This document shows positions 15,656 to 24,325 of a DNA stretch of 45,458 bases, in pieces (position 1 is the first letter of the stretch; every line of letters begins with the position of its first letter). The DNA lies in NCBI GenBank assembly GCA_964453035.1, contig CAYVOX010000009.1, positions 1 through 45,458 on the forward strand. The letters are read 5' to 3'. The notes under the pieces are model-generated. The model saw nothing but the letters and a program-made list of their open reading frames with translations, was not told the origin of the DNA and searched no databases. The translations under genes were made by a program, and so were the position numbers. This DNA comes from CAYVOX01 sp964453035. GTDB taxonomy: Bacteria > Chloroflexota > Anaerolineae > Anaerolineales > Anaerolineaceae.

Positions 15656-18600
15656 TTAGTGACGGCGGCGCTTCTTTTTGTTTTGATCCTGAAGCTGGGC
15701 GCGCGGCTGGTCTGCGGAGGATGGCGGCGGGTTATCCGCGGCGGCCTCAGGTTCGGAAGCATCAGCGCTGCGCTGTTCAACACTGGCTTCGCTGCCGCGG
15801 CGCGGCTGAGTGGTAAACATGCGGCTGATGGCGCCCTGGCGCACGTCCCTCAGCAGGGCGCGGAACAGTTCGCTGGCTTTGCCCTTGTATTCCACCAGCG
15901 GATTGCGCTGGGCATAGGCTTCCAGGCCGATTGAAACGCGCAGGGCCTCGACCTTGGTGAGGTAATCCACCCACTGTTCCGAGATGACTCCCAGCAGAAT
16001 CTGGCGGTAGATTTCGTTTTGCAACCGCCAGCCCAGCACGCTGGTGACCTGTTCGCGTTCCTCCGGGCTGAAGCCCAGCAGCGGCTGCTGCTTGAGCTGC
16101 GCAAAACGCTCTGCGCCGGTCAGCTCGATGATGTGTTCCTGCATGCGCTGATCCAGTTGGTCGAGGGTTACTTCACCCAGCGCCAGGCGGTTCCATTCCA
16201 CCTTGCCCCAGGCAAATTGCAGGGTTTCGCGGGCTTTTTCCAGGTGCTCCAGAATATCGGCAGTGGCGTTCTGCGCGGATTCGCCTTCCAGCAGGCGGGC
16301 AGCTAAATAAGGATAGGAGAGCCTGAGGAAGCGCCGCCAGTTCTGCTGGTGGGTGCGGCGGTCAAACTCAAGGCGGCTGCCCTGAGCTACCAGGCGGGTG
16401 AGTTGAATCAGGCTGCGCTCTTCCAGGGCGGAATCCCCCAGCCGCTCCAGGATGGGGGCCAGGTCGCGCGCAATCTGACCGCTTCCACCCAGCAGCCTTT
16501 CGGCGCGGCGGGCGAGGGCTTGCTCAAAGGCCTCCAGAATTTGTCCGCCGGCTTCGTCCCAGCTCAGGTTTTGCAGGCTGGTCAGCTTGAGTCCCAGGCT
16601 TTCTTCCAGTCGGCGTTCCAGCGCGCCGACTATGCGGCTGGCGTGGGTTATCTGCAGGCTGGCGTTGACTTGCTCCGCGAGTGCATCCTTCACCGCCTCC
16701 TCGCCGGAGGGCAACTGGCGCAGCAGGTCGGGGGTGAGCTTGAGGGGCAGGTGAGTCAGCGTGGAAAGCTCATCAAGCAGTTCCAGCGGGCGGCGCGGGG
16801 GGGTGCCTTCCTCGGCGGGTTCCTTGAGGCCCTCAAAATATGCGTCCAGCGCGTCAATGCGCTCAGACCGGGCGCTGGCGAGGGTCTCTTCGGATTTTTC
16901 AAGCAGGTCGCGCGCGCTGCGCAGCAGGTGGTCGCGCTCGGCTTCGAAGGCACGCCCGGCCATTTCCAGCAGCGCGGTTCGCACGCGGTTGGTTGGCGTG
17001 CCGCTGGCAGGCAGGGCGCGTTTGACATCATTGAGAATCAACTGCAGGGTGTAGGAGGGGTAGAGCAGCTCGTCGAACTCGATGAGCGGCTGGATTTCTT
17101 CCAGGTAGGCCAGCAGTTTCCAGGGGCCTTCTTCGTCTTTGAGGGCTTCGGGGATGCGCTCCTGCAGTTCGGTGCGCAGCATTTCGAGCACGTCATCGCT
17201 CAGGTCTTCCTTGGTGAAGACGCGGTCGCGCTGTTCGTAGATGCGCTTGCGCTGGGCGTTGAGCACGTCATCGTATTCCAGCAGGTGCTTGCGCACGTCA
17301 AAGTTGGCGCCTTCCACGCGCTCCTGAGATTGTTCCACCAGCCTGCCGAGGATGCCGCTTTCGATGGGGAGGGATTCTTCCACGTTGAGGCGTTTGAAGA
17401 GCCCCTCCGCCTGCCCGCCGCCAAAGAGGCGCATGAGCTCGTCTTCCAGCGAGAGGTAAAAGCGCGAGGAGCCCGGGTCGCCCTGGCGGGCGGAGCGCCC
17501 GCGCAATTGGTTATCAATACGGCGGGCTTCGTGGCGCTCAGAGCCAATCACATGCAAACCGCCCAGCTCGCGCACGCGCTCCATATCCAGCCAGTACTGC
17601 AGAAAGGCTTTGACCTGCTCTTCGTAGATGCCGTACTGGTCGGGTGTAAGCTTGAGCAGCGCCTGGCGACGTTGTTCGTTGTTCATCTCATACGGGTCGG
17701 GGATGCCGGCAGCGCTCAGCACGCGCACCACGTCAGCCACCACGTCTTCGGGCAATTCGCCGCCCAGCTTGATATCCACGCCGCGCCCCGCCATGTTGGT
17801 GGCGATGGTCACCGCGCCGAAGGCTCCGGCGCGCGCGATAATCATCGATTCCTCGTCATGCTTGCGAGCGTTCAACACCTGGTGCTGGATGCCGCCCTGC
17901 AAGGCCTTTACCAGGCGGGGAATATCTTCGTCGCCCAGTTCAAGGATGGCGAGCAGGCGCTTGAGGTTCTCGGGGTCTTCCGGATTCATGCTCACGTTTA
18001 GTTCCAGCGTGCGCGCCAGGTTGCGCAGGAGGCTTACCTCCAGATTGGGGATAGGCGTGTTGAGCGGTTGCAGCTCGGCGATACCGCGCTCCGGCATCTG
18101 GATGTTGCGTTTCTCAAGGTAGGTGTGGCGGATCAATGAGACCTGCAGCAGGCGGCGCACGGGCTCAGAGGCCAGGCGGTCTGAGAGGCGCTCGGAATGC
18201 TCCACCGAGGTCGTTCCCACCAGTTGCGGCCTGCCGAGGATGTGGTAGCGGATGATTTCGAGGGTGATGGCGCGGATCTTGGCTTCTTCGGTGCGGAAGA
18301 CCACGTCAGGGTAATCTTTGCGGCGCCAGTAAACCGGTTTTTTGGCAGTATCATCGCGCCGGGCGTAATACTGGTAGCGGTAGCCCTGCGCATCTTTATC
18401 AGAAATCTCCGCCAGGGGGGCGTTGTTCTGCGTGGAGACAAACTCCAGGTTGGTGGGGATGGGCAGCACTTCCAGTTTGTAGATTTTGGCGAATTCCTCG
18501 GCCTCGGTGAGAGCGGTACCGGTCATACCGGCCAGTTTCTGGTACATGCGGAAGTAATTCTGGATGGTGATGGTGGCGTAGGTGACGTTTTCCGGCTCGA

Positions 18601-19777
18601 CCTTGACGCCTTCCTTGGCTTCCACCGCCTGGTGCAAGCCGTCGGACCAGCGCCTTCCGGGCATCAGCCGCCCGGTGAACTCGTCAACAATCACCACTTT
18701 GCCTGCCTGCACCAGGTAATCCTTGTTGCGCCGGTAGAGGAACTGGGCGCGCAGGGCCTGTTCAAGGTAGCCGAGGATGCGAGCCTGTTCGGGGGTCACA
18801 TCCTCCGGGCGCTCGGGGTCGCGCAGGGGCAGCTCAAGCAGTTCTTCAACGTGGGCTTCACCTACTTCGGTGAGCGATACGGCGCGGTCTTTTTCATTGA
18901 CCTCGTAGTCTTCAGGGCGCAGTTGGCGGGCCACCATGGCGGTGCGGGCGTACCAGGCAGTATCTTCCGAGGCCGGCCCAGAAATGATCAGCGGGGTGCG
19001 GGCTTCATCAATGAGAATGTTATCCACTTCATCCACGATGGCATAATAATGCCCGCGCTGCGAGCGCTCGCCGAGGGAGTTGGTGAGGTTATCGCGCAGG
19101 TAGTCAAAGCCGAACTCACTGTTGGTGCCGTAAACGATATCGGCCTGGTAGGCATCGTGGCGCGGCACAAGGCGCAGGTGATGCTGGTCTTCATGCGGCG
19201 AGGTTTTGCCCGGGTCCACCACGAAGGCGTTCTGGCCGTTTTCGGTGCGGCTGGCCATTTGCAGCACGCCCACCGTCAGCCCGAGGGTGTTATAGATGGG
19301 AAACATCCAGCGCGCGTCGCGGCGGGCCAGGTAATCGTTGACCGTCACCAGGTGCACGCCGCGCCCGGTGAGGGCGTTGAGGTAGAGGGGCAGGGTAGCG
19401 ACCAGGGTTTTGCCTTCGCCGGTGCGCATCTCGGCGATTTTGCCGTAGTGCAGGGTCATGCCGCCAATCAGTTGGACGTCGTAATGGCGCAGGCCGATGG
19501 TGCGTTTGCTGGCTTCGCGCACCGCGGCAAAAGCCCGGGGGAGGATTTCAGCGAGCGCGTCCTGCTCAGCCTTCTGGCGCTCTTTTTCATCCTCGAAGCC
19601 GGAGAGCTGATCGGCGATGTGCTGGCGGAACTCCTCGGTTTTGGCGCGCAAGCCGTCATCACTGAGCGCTTCAAACTCGGTTTCCAACGCGTTGACCTGG
19701 CGCACAATTTCCGATAAACGGTCAATCTCTTTTTTATGGGGATCGCCCCCGATGATTTTGATAAATTTTTGCAGCAT
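15656..19777 (-). CDS. secA: Preprotein translocase ATPase SecA, greatly enlarged
   Basis: The motor of Sec protein export, 1373 residues against about 800-950 in most bacteria. The core is intact: Walker A RTGEGKT at 118-124, VNDYLARRDA at 146-155, YGTNSEFGFDYLRDNL at 216-231, the DEVD box at 249-252, NMAGRGVDIKLGG at 661-673 and RGRSARQGDPGSSRFYLSLED at 759-779. Extra segments occur at about 172-212, 443-487, 535-628 and 675-730. The largest, a coiled-coil-like helical insertion, lies between about 860 and 1230, after the EYDDVLNAQRK helix and before the conserved C-terminal block LGVISEQWVDYL...YAQRNPLVEYKGKA. The C-terminal zinc domain is missing; the tail is disordered and ends KKKRRRH. 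Its promoter lies directly after the lpdA terminator. Confidence 0.97.
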   Translation of the reverse strand: MLQKFIKIIGGDPHKKEIDRLSEIVRQVNALETEFEALSDDGLRAKTEEFRQHIADQLSGFEDEKERQKAEQDALAEILPRAFAAVREASKRTIGLRHYDVQLIGGMTLHYGKIAEMRTGEGKTLVATLPLYLNALTGRGVHLVTVNDYLARRDARWMFPIYNTLGLTVGVLQMASRTENGQNAFVVDPGKTSPHEDQHHLRLVPRHDAYQADIVYGTNSEFGFDYLRDNLTNSLGERSQRGHYYAIVDEVDNILIDEARTPLIISGPASEDTAWYARTAMVARQLRPEDYEVNEKDRAVSLTEVGEAHVEELLELPLRDPERPEDVTPEQARILGYLEQALRAQFLYRRNKDYLVQAGKVVIVDEFTGRLMPGRRWSDGLHQAVEAKEGVKVEPENVTYATITIQNYFRMYQKLAGMTGTALTEAEEFAKIYKLEVLPIPTNLEFVSTQNNAPLAEISDKDAQGYRYQYYARRDDTAKKPVYWRRKDYPDVVFRTEEAKIRAITLEIIRYHILGRPQLVGTTSVEHSERLSDRLASEPVRRLLQVSLIRHTYLEKRNIQMPERGIAELQPLNTPIPNLEVSLLRNLARTLELNVSMNPEDPENLKRLLAILELGDEDIPRLVKALQGGIQHQVLNARKHDEESMIIARAGAFGAVTIATNMAGRGVDIKLGGELPEDVVADVVRVLSAAGIPDPYEMNNEQRRQALLKLTPDQYGIYEEQVKAFLQYWLDMERVRELGGLHVIGSERHEARRIDNQLRGRSARQGDPGSSRFYLSLEDELMRLFGGGQAEGLFKRLNVEESLPIESGILGRLVEQSQERVEGANFDVRKHLLEYDDVLNAQRKRIYEQRDRVFTKEDLSDDVLEMLRTELQERIPEALKDEEGPWKLLAYLEEIQPLIEFDELLYPSYTLQLILNDVKRALPASGTPTNRVRTALLEMAGRAFEAERDHLLRSARDLLEKSEETLASARSERIDALDAYFEGLKEPAEEGTPPRRPLELLDELSTLTHLPLKLTPDLLRQLPSGEEAVKDALAEQVNASLQITHASRIVGALERRLEESLGLKLTSLQNLSWDEAGGQILEAFEQALARRAERLLGGSGQIARDLAPILERLGDSALEERSLIQLTRLVAQGSRLEFDRRTHQQNWRRFLRLSYPYLAARLLEGESAQNATADILEHLEKARETLQFAWGKVEWNRLALGEVTLDQLDQRMQEHIIELTGAERFAQLKQQPLLGFSPEEREQVTSVLGWRLQNEIYRQILLGVISEQWVDYLTKVEALRVSIGLEAYAQRNPLVEYKGKASELFRALLRDVRQGAISRMFTTQPRRGSEASVEQRSADASEPEAAADNPPPSSADQPRAQLQDQNKKKRRRH

Positions 19778-19800
19778 ATGAGTGTGCCTTTCGGGAGGAA

Positions 19801-19809
19801 ATTATAGCA
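19801..19809 (-). promoter_or_regulatory. Extended -10 promoter of secA
   Basis: TGC-TATAAT on the minus strand, 23 nt before the ATG at 19777. A -35-like TTGCGC sits at a long 19-bp spacing. The leader would be about 17 nt, containing GAAAGG as a modest ribosome binding site. Confidence 0.55.
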
Positions 19810-19829
19810 TAGTGGAGGGAGCCCCGCGC

Positions 19830-19863
19830 AAAAAAAGCAGCTCCTGCACGAGGAGCTGCTTTG
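19830..19863 (-). terminator. Intrinsic terminator of lpdA
   Basis: AGCAGCTCCT and AGGAGCTGCT form a perfect 10-bp stem with a GCACG loop, followed on the minus strand by a run of seven T. It lies 21 bp after the lpdA stop and immediately before the secA promoter. Confidence 0.9.
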
Positions 19864-19883
19864 ATTCTGGCGAAAACAGGCCG

Positions 19884-21281
19884 TTACATATGGATGCCGT
19901 GGCCCTCGGCGGCGTGGGCGGCTTCCAGGATGGCTTCTGAGAGGGTGGGGTGGGCGTGCACGTTGCGGGCAATCTCAGCGGTGGTCAGTTCCATGCGCTG
20001 GGCCAGGGTCAATTCGGGCAGCAATTCGGAAACATCCGGGCCGACCATGTGGGCGCCGAGAATTTCGCCGTATTTCTCGTCGGTGATGATTTTGACGAAC
20101 CCGGCGTAATCTCCGAGCCCCAGGGCTTTGCCGTTGGGCTGGAAGGGGAACTTGCCCACCTTCACCTGGTAGCCCTGCTCTTTAGCCTGCGCTTCGGTGA
20201 GGCCAAAGGAGGCCACCTGCGGGTTGGAGTAGGTGGCGCGCGGCATCATGCGGTAATCGAGGGTGATGGTTTCCACGCCGGCGATGCGCTCGGCGCACAC
20301 CACGCCCTGGGCTGAGGCCACGTGCGCCAGCAGCAGCTGGCCGGTCACGTCACCGATGGCCCAGATGCCGGGAACGTTGGTAGCCATGCGCTCATCAATT
20401 TGCACAAAACCGCGCTCATTGAGCTTGACACCCACTTCTTCCAGCCCCAGGTTTTTGGAATTGGGCTTGAAGCCGATTGCCACCAGGGCTTGCTCAGCTT
20501 CCAGGGTCTTTTCACCGTCGGGAGCAGCCACTTTGACCGTCACGCCAGCCTCTCCAGCCTGCACAGAAAGTACCTTGCTGCCGGTGAGCATCTGGATGCC
20601 GCGCTTCTGGAAGGCCTTGGCCAGTTCAGCCGAGGTTTCCTCATCTTCCAGCGGCAGGATGCGCGGGAGCATCTCAACCAGGGTCACTTCGGCTCCGTAG
20701 GATGACCAGATGGTGGCAAACTCGGCGCCGATGGCGCCCGCGCCGATGATGACCGCCGATTTAGGCAGCCGGTTTTGCAGGATGGCTTCGGTATAGGTGA
20801 GCACTTTCTCACCGTCCACCGTCACACCGGGGAAAACGGTGGGCTGGGCGCCGGTGGCGATGATGATATTTTTGGCTTTCAGGTCGGTGACGGCGCCATC
20901 TTTGGCGGTGACCTGTACGGTGTCTTTGGCGGTCAGGCGGGCGGCGCCCATGTGAACGGTGATATTATTTTTCTTCATCAAGAAGCCCACGCCGCGAGTG
21001 AGCCGGTCTGAGACGGAGCGGCTGCGCTTGACGGCTGCGGAGTAATCCAGCACCAGGTTTTCGAAGCTGAAGCCAAATTCCTTGCCGCGCTCGCGCAGGG
21101 TGTGAGCCACTTCCGCGTTTTTGAGCAGCGCCTTGGAAGGGATGCAGCCGACGTTAAGGCATACACCCCCCAGCCATTGTTTATCAATAATTGCGGTTTT
21201 AAGTCCCAGTTGAGAAGCGCGGATGGCAGCCACATAACCACCGGGGCCGGCGCCAATCACCACCACATCATATTCGTTCAT
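19884..21281 (-). CDS. lpdA: Dihydrolipoyl dehydrogenase
   Basis: The 465-residue E3 flavoenzyme that reoxidises dihydrolipoyl groups with NAD+, in 2-oxoacid dehydrogenase complexes or the glycine cleavage system. GAGPGG at residues 10-15 binds FAD. The redox disulfide motif GGVCLNVGCIPSK has Cys41 and Cys46, GAGAIGAEFA near 181-190 binds NAD, and the C-terminal HAHPTLSEAI block carries the catalytic His-Glu. AGGAG precedes the ATG at 21281. It stands alone with its own terminator; no E1/E2 genes are adjacent, so the complex it serves is not shown here. Two ACAGTTATT direct repeats lie 33 bp apart in its upstream region. Confidence 0.96.
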   Translation of the reverse strand: MNEYDVVVIGAGPGGYVAAIRASQLGLKTAIIDKQWLGGVCLNVGCIPSKALLKNAEVAHTLRERGKEFGFSFENLVLDYSAAVKRSRSVSDRLTRGVGFLMKKNNITVHMGAARLTAKDTVQVTAKDGAVTDLKAKNIIIATGAQPTVFPGVTVDGEKVLTYTEAILQNRLPKSAVIIGAGAIGAEFATIWSSYGAEVTLVEMLPRILPLEDEETSAELAKAFQKRGIQMLTGSKVLSVQAGEAGVTVKVAAPDGEKTLEAEQALVAIGFKPNSKNLGLEEVGVKLNERGFVQIDERMATNVPGIWAIGDVTGQLLLAHVASAQGVVCAERIAGVETITLDYRMMPRATYSNPQVASFGLTEAQAKEQGYQVKVGKFPFQPNGKALGLGDYAGFVKIITDEKYGEILGAHMVGPDVSELLPELTLAQRMELTTAEIARNVHAHPTLSEAILEAAHAAEGHGIHM

Positions 21282-21317
21282 GGAAAGCTCCTGTTGATGA
21301 GTTAATCGCTGATTTAC

Positions 21318-21359
21318 ACAGTTATTGGATGAGAAATTTTGAAGAAGGTTACAGTTATT
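21318..21359 (+). repeat. Two ACAGTTATT direct repeats upstream of lpdA
   Basis: Identical 9-mers at 21318-21326 and 21351-21359, 33 bp apart (about three helical turns), within a broader match TTACA-GTTATT. They lie in the 249-bp divergent gap between lpdA and the membrane protein gene, which otherwise holds no gene I can see. Confidence 0.35.
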
Positions 21360-21518
21360 TGCGCTGTTGTGAGTTTAACATGCAGAGGGGTGAAAAGCAA
21401 GTCCGGGGGGAGGTGCAGGCAGGGTTTTTCGATTGCGTCAGGAAAGGGTGGGGCAGGTCAGATGCTAAGCGGTAATCGAATCTGATTGTTAAAAACCACG
21501 AGCAACATTGAAGAGGCA

Positions 21519-21524
21519 TATAAT
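21519..21524 (+). promoter_or_regulatory. -10 box placed 6 nt before a GTG start (leaderless candidate)
   Basis: A perfect TATAAT, with exactly six bases before the GTG at 21531. No Shine-Dalgarno sequence lies at a usable distance. No convincing -35 hexamer was found. Confidence 0.5.
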
Positions 21525-21530
21525 TACCCT

Positions 21531-22955
21531 GTGAAACCCCTCTCCAGATCTTTTAGCCAGGATGCGCTGGCGCTCAGCATGGCGCTGATGCCGGTGCTGG
21601 CGATCTCTTTTTTACTGCCCATCCAGCCCAATGATTACGGCTGGTACGTGCGACTCGGCGGTGAAATTGCGCGCAGCGGGACCATCCCGGGCGTGGAGTT
21701 CATGAGCAGCACCCAGGCCGGGCAACCGGCGGTCTTCCAGCACTGGTTGGCGGGGGTGGTGTTCTGGGGCGTTCGGCAGACAGGCGGGGCGCTGCTCACC
21801 AACCTGCTGCGCGGTGGGCTGCTGGCGCTGTTCTACGCTTTCATCTGGCTGTTGTGCCGCCAGGCCGGGGCCGGGCGCTGGACGGCCTCCGCGCTGACGG
21901 TGCTGGCAGCGCTGGCTGGCAGCAACAACTGGGCGATGCGCCCGCAATTATTTGCCTATCCCCTGTTTGGATGGACTTTGCTGATGCTGTGGCGCTGGCA
22001 CAGGGGGCAGGCGCGCGGGCTGTGGGGGCTGCCGTTGGCGGCGCTGCTGTGGGTGAACCTGCACGGCTCGACGGTGCTGCTCTTTGCGGTGGGCGGAGCG
22101 GCGCTGCTGGTGGGGCGCGGGCAGCGCAAGGTGCTTGCGCTCTGGCTGGGGGCGGCTTTGCTGGCAACATTTATCAATCCGCGCGGCCCGCTGGCCTGGG
22201 TGGACGCGCTGCAACTGATCAATAATCCCTCCAACCAGTTATTCAGCAAGGAATGGCAACCGCCGGTGAACGCGGGCTGGCAGATGAACCTGTTCTTTGC
22301 CTGGCTGCTGGCGTTTCCGCTGCTGGTGGGGGCCTCTACACGTAAACCTGAGCGCCTGGGCTGGCTGTGGTTTGTGGGGCTGGGCTGGCTGGCGCTGAGC
22401 GGCCTGCGCTACGTCATCTGGTTCACGGGCGTGCTGGCTTTTTTGTGCGCGGGACTGCTGCAGCCGCTGGTGGAGCGCTTCAGCAGGGTGCGGTTGCGCC
22501 TGAGCGCGGCTGGACTCAACCTGGCGCTGGCGGGACTGTTCCTGCTGGCGCCGCTGCTGCTGCTCCCGGGGGTGAGGCAGGCGTGGTGGGAATCAGCCCC
22601 ACCGGAAGTCTCGGAGACGACGCCGGTTGCCGCGACGGAATGGCTGCGCGGGCAGCCTGGCCTGCCCGGGAGGCTGTGGGCAGACCTGGTGTATTCAAGT
22701 TACCTGGTGATGGCTTTACCGGAGCGCCCGGTGTGGGCCTACACGCGTTTTGAGCAGTTTCCGCCGGAGCAGTGGGAGCGGTATTTGCAGATTGCGGGGG
22801 CGGAGGTGGGCTGGCAGGCTGTTCTGGAGCAGGATGGGGTGCGCCTGCTGATGCTGAGCAAGAGCGACCAGCCGAGGTTGGCGCAGGCGGCGCGAGAGGA
22901 GGGGGAATGGCAGGTGGTGTATGAGGATGAACTGGCGCTGGTGTTGAGCCGGTGA
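21531..22955 (+). CDS. Polytopic membrane protein, possible GT-C glycosyltransferase
   Basis: A 474-residue protein with about ten to twelve transmembrane helices, the first at about residues 13-33. After the first helix comes an extracytoplasmic loop with PNDYGWYVRLGGEIARSGTIPGVEFMSS, which resembles the D-x-(W/Y) loop of GT-C transferases and related uncharacterised Chloroflexota membrane proteins. The soluble C-terminal part (from about 350) has VAATEWLRGQPGLPGRLWADLVYSSYL, also typical of these proteins. The frame opens earlier at a TTG (21486), but neither start has a ribosome binding site. The GTG at 21531 is chosen because a TATAAT box lies 6 nt before it. The sugar or lipid substrate is unknown. 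It is convergent with folK-folP. Confidence 0.7.
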   Translation: MKPLSRSFSQDALALSMALMPVLAISFLLPIQPNDYGWYVRLGGEIARSGTIPGVEFMSSTQAGQPAVFQHWLAGVVFWGVRQTGGALLTNLLRGGLLALFYAFIWLLCRQAGAGRWTASALTVLAALAGSNNWAMRPQLFAYPLFGWTLLMLWRWHRGQARGLWGLPLAALLWVNLHGSTVLLFAVGGAALLVGRGQRKVLALWLGAALLATFINPRGPLAWVDALQLINNPSNQLFSKEWQPPVNAGWQMNLFFAWLLAFPLLVGASTRKPERLGWLWFVGLGWLALSGLRYVIWFTGVLAFLCAGLLQPLVERFSRVRLRLSAAGLNLALAGLFLLAPLLLLPGVRQAWWESAPPEVSETTPVAATEWLRGQPGLPGRLWADLVYSSYLVMALPERPVWAYTRFEQFPPEQWERYLQIAGAEVGWQAVLEQDGVRLLMLSKSDQPRLAQAAREEGEWQVVYEDELALVLSR

Positions 22956-22978
22956 GCGGCAGGCGGGCGAGCGCTTAA

Positions 22979-24325
22979 TCAGGCTGGGGTGCGGCTCCGC
23001 GTGAGGGAATCGGCCATGCGGGCAGCCCGCGCCAGGGGTTTGACATCATGCACGCGGATGATATCCGCGCCGCGCAGGATGCCCACCACTGATGCTGCCG
23101 CTGTACCTTCCATGCGTTCTTCGGGGGGCAGATTAAGCGTGTAGCCGATGAAGGATTTACGCGATGGGCCGAGTAAAATCGGGTATCCGAGGGCGCGAAT
23201 TTCATCCAACCGGTTGATGAGCTCCAAATTTTGCGCCACGCTCTTGCCGAAACCGATGCCGGGGTCGAGAATGATGTTCTCACCCGGGATACCGGCCTGA
23301 CGCGCCATGGTAACGCTTTCCAGCAGTTCGCGTTTGACGTCCTCAATGAGATTTTCATAATCCGCGCCGCGATAAGCCCCGCCCAGCCGGTCGCGCAGCT
23401 CTACGCTGCCGGGTTTGGAGCGGTTGTGCATCAGAATCACCGGCGCGCTGCTCCTGGCTGCCACCTGCGCCAGGAGCAGATCGCTGCGCAGGGCCCACAC
23501 GTCGTTAATCCAGACGGGGGCGATCTTGAGGGCGGCTTCTGCCACGGCTGCCCTGGAAGTATCCACCGAGAGGATGGCTGGCAGGCCTTCTTTGACCAGC
23601 GCTTCGAGCACCGGTAAAACGCGGTCAGCTTCTTCCTGCTCGCTGACGGGTCTGGCGCCCGGACGGGTTGATTCCCCGCCGAGATCGAGGATATCGGCGC
23701 CATCCTCAACGAATTGCCAGGCCTGTGCCAGGGCGGATTCGAGCGGATTGACGCGCTGCAACAGCCCATCACCGGAGAAGGAATCGGGAGTGAGGTTAAG
23801 GATACCCATCACATAAGTTCGGCTGCCCCAGGGCAGCGGGAAGGGGAGGGGCATGATCCCCTGCCGGTCTACCTGCCGGAGCAGGTCGCCAATGGACGCG
23901 CCAAGGATGGGATGGCGCAGCCCGGGGGCAAGTTCAGCCAGTGGCACCAGCACAAAGGCGCGTTCCGCCAGGCGCGGGTGCGGAATGGCGAGGCCTGGCA
24001 GGTCCACCACCTGGTCGCCATAGAAGAGGATGTCGAGATCAATGAGGCGCGGGCCGTTGCGGAAGGTGGGCTGGCGGCCCAGGTTTGATTCCACGCTTTT
24101 AAGGTGAGCCAGCAGGTCGAGCGGGGCAAGCTCGGTTTGCGCTTCAAGTACCTGGTTGAGGAAGGCGGGCTGGTCAGAAAAGCCCCAGGGCGGGGTTTGG
24201 AAGACGCGCGAGGCGCGCAGCACCTGCACCTGAGGGGCAAGCGCGCCGGCAGCAGCCTGCAGGTTTGCCAGTCTTTGGCCCAGGTTGGAGCCAAGAGCCA
24301 GGTAAAGGGTGACCACGGTGCTCAC
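22979..24325 (-). CDS. folKP: Bifunctional HPPK-DHPS (FolK-FolP fusion) of folate synthesis
   Basis: A 448-residue fusion of two consecutive folate enzymes. Residues 1-155 are 6-hydroxymethyl-7,8-dihydropterin pyrophosphokinase: ALGSNLGQR at 10-18, TPPWGF at 44-49 and the catalytic RNGPRLIDLDILFYG at 89-103. Residues 170-448 are dihydropteroate synthase: MGILNLTPDSFSGDG at 173-187, LDLGGESTRPGA, SVDTSRA, DPGIGFGK and GPSRKSFIG. The product condenses the activated pterin with p-aminobenzoate to give dihydropteroate. The usual bacterial arrangement is separate genes, and the order K-P in one chain is best known from eukaryotes. Its ATG overlaps the homoserine dehydrogenase stop by 4 bp, an odd metabolic pairing that implies co-translation. 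Confidence 0.95.
   Translation of the reverse strand: MSTVVTLYLALGSNLGQRLANLQAAAGALAPQVQVLRASRVFQTPPWGFSDQPAFLNQVLEAQTELAPLDLLAHLKSVESNLGRQPTFRNGPRLIDLDILFYGDQVVDLPGLAIPHPRLAERAFVLVPLAELAPGLRHPILGASIGDLLRQVDRQGIMPLPFPLPWGSRTYVMGILNLTPDSFSGDGLLQRVNPLESALAQAWQFVEDGADILDLGGESTRPGARPVSEQEEADRVLPVLEALVKEGLPAILSVDTSRAAVAEAALKIAPVWINDVWALRSDLLLAQVAARSSAPVILMHNRSKPGSVELRDRLGGAYRGADYENLIEDVKRELLESVTMARQAGIPGENIILDPGIGFGKSVAQNLELINRLDEIRALGYPILLGPSRKSFIGYTLNLPPEERMEGTAAASVVGILRGADIIRVHDVKPLARAARMADSLTRSRTPA

Noticed and set aside
16349..18001. Open frame of 550 codons on the plus strand opposite secA
   Set aside because: It lies wholly antisense to well-conserved SecA domains; the translation is Gln/Gly/Ala/Phe-rich without motifs, a normal effect of GC-rich codon use. 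There is no ribosome binding site.
18197..19717. Open frame of 506 codons on the plus strand opposite secA
   Set aside because: Antisense to the SecA ATPase core, with low-complexity Gly/Val/Asp/His composition and no recognisable fold.
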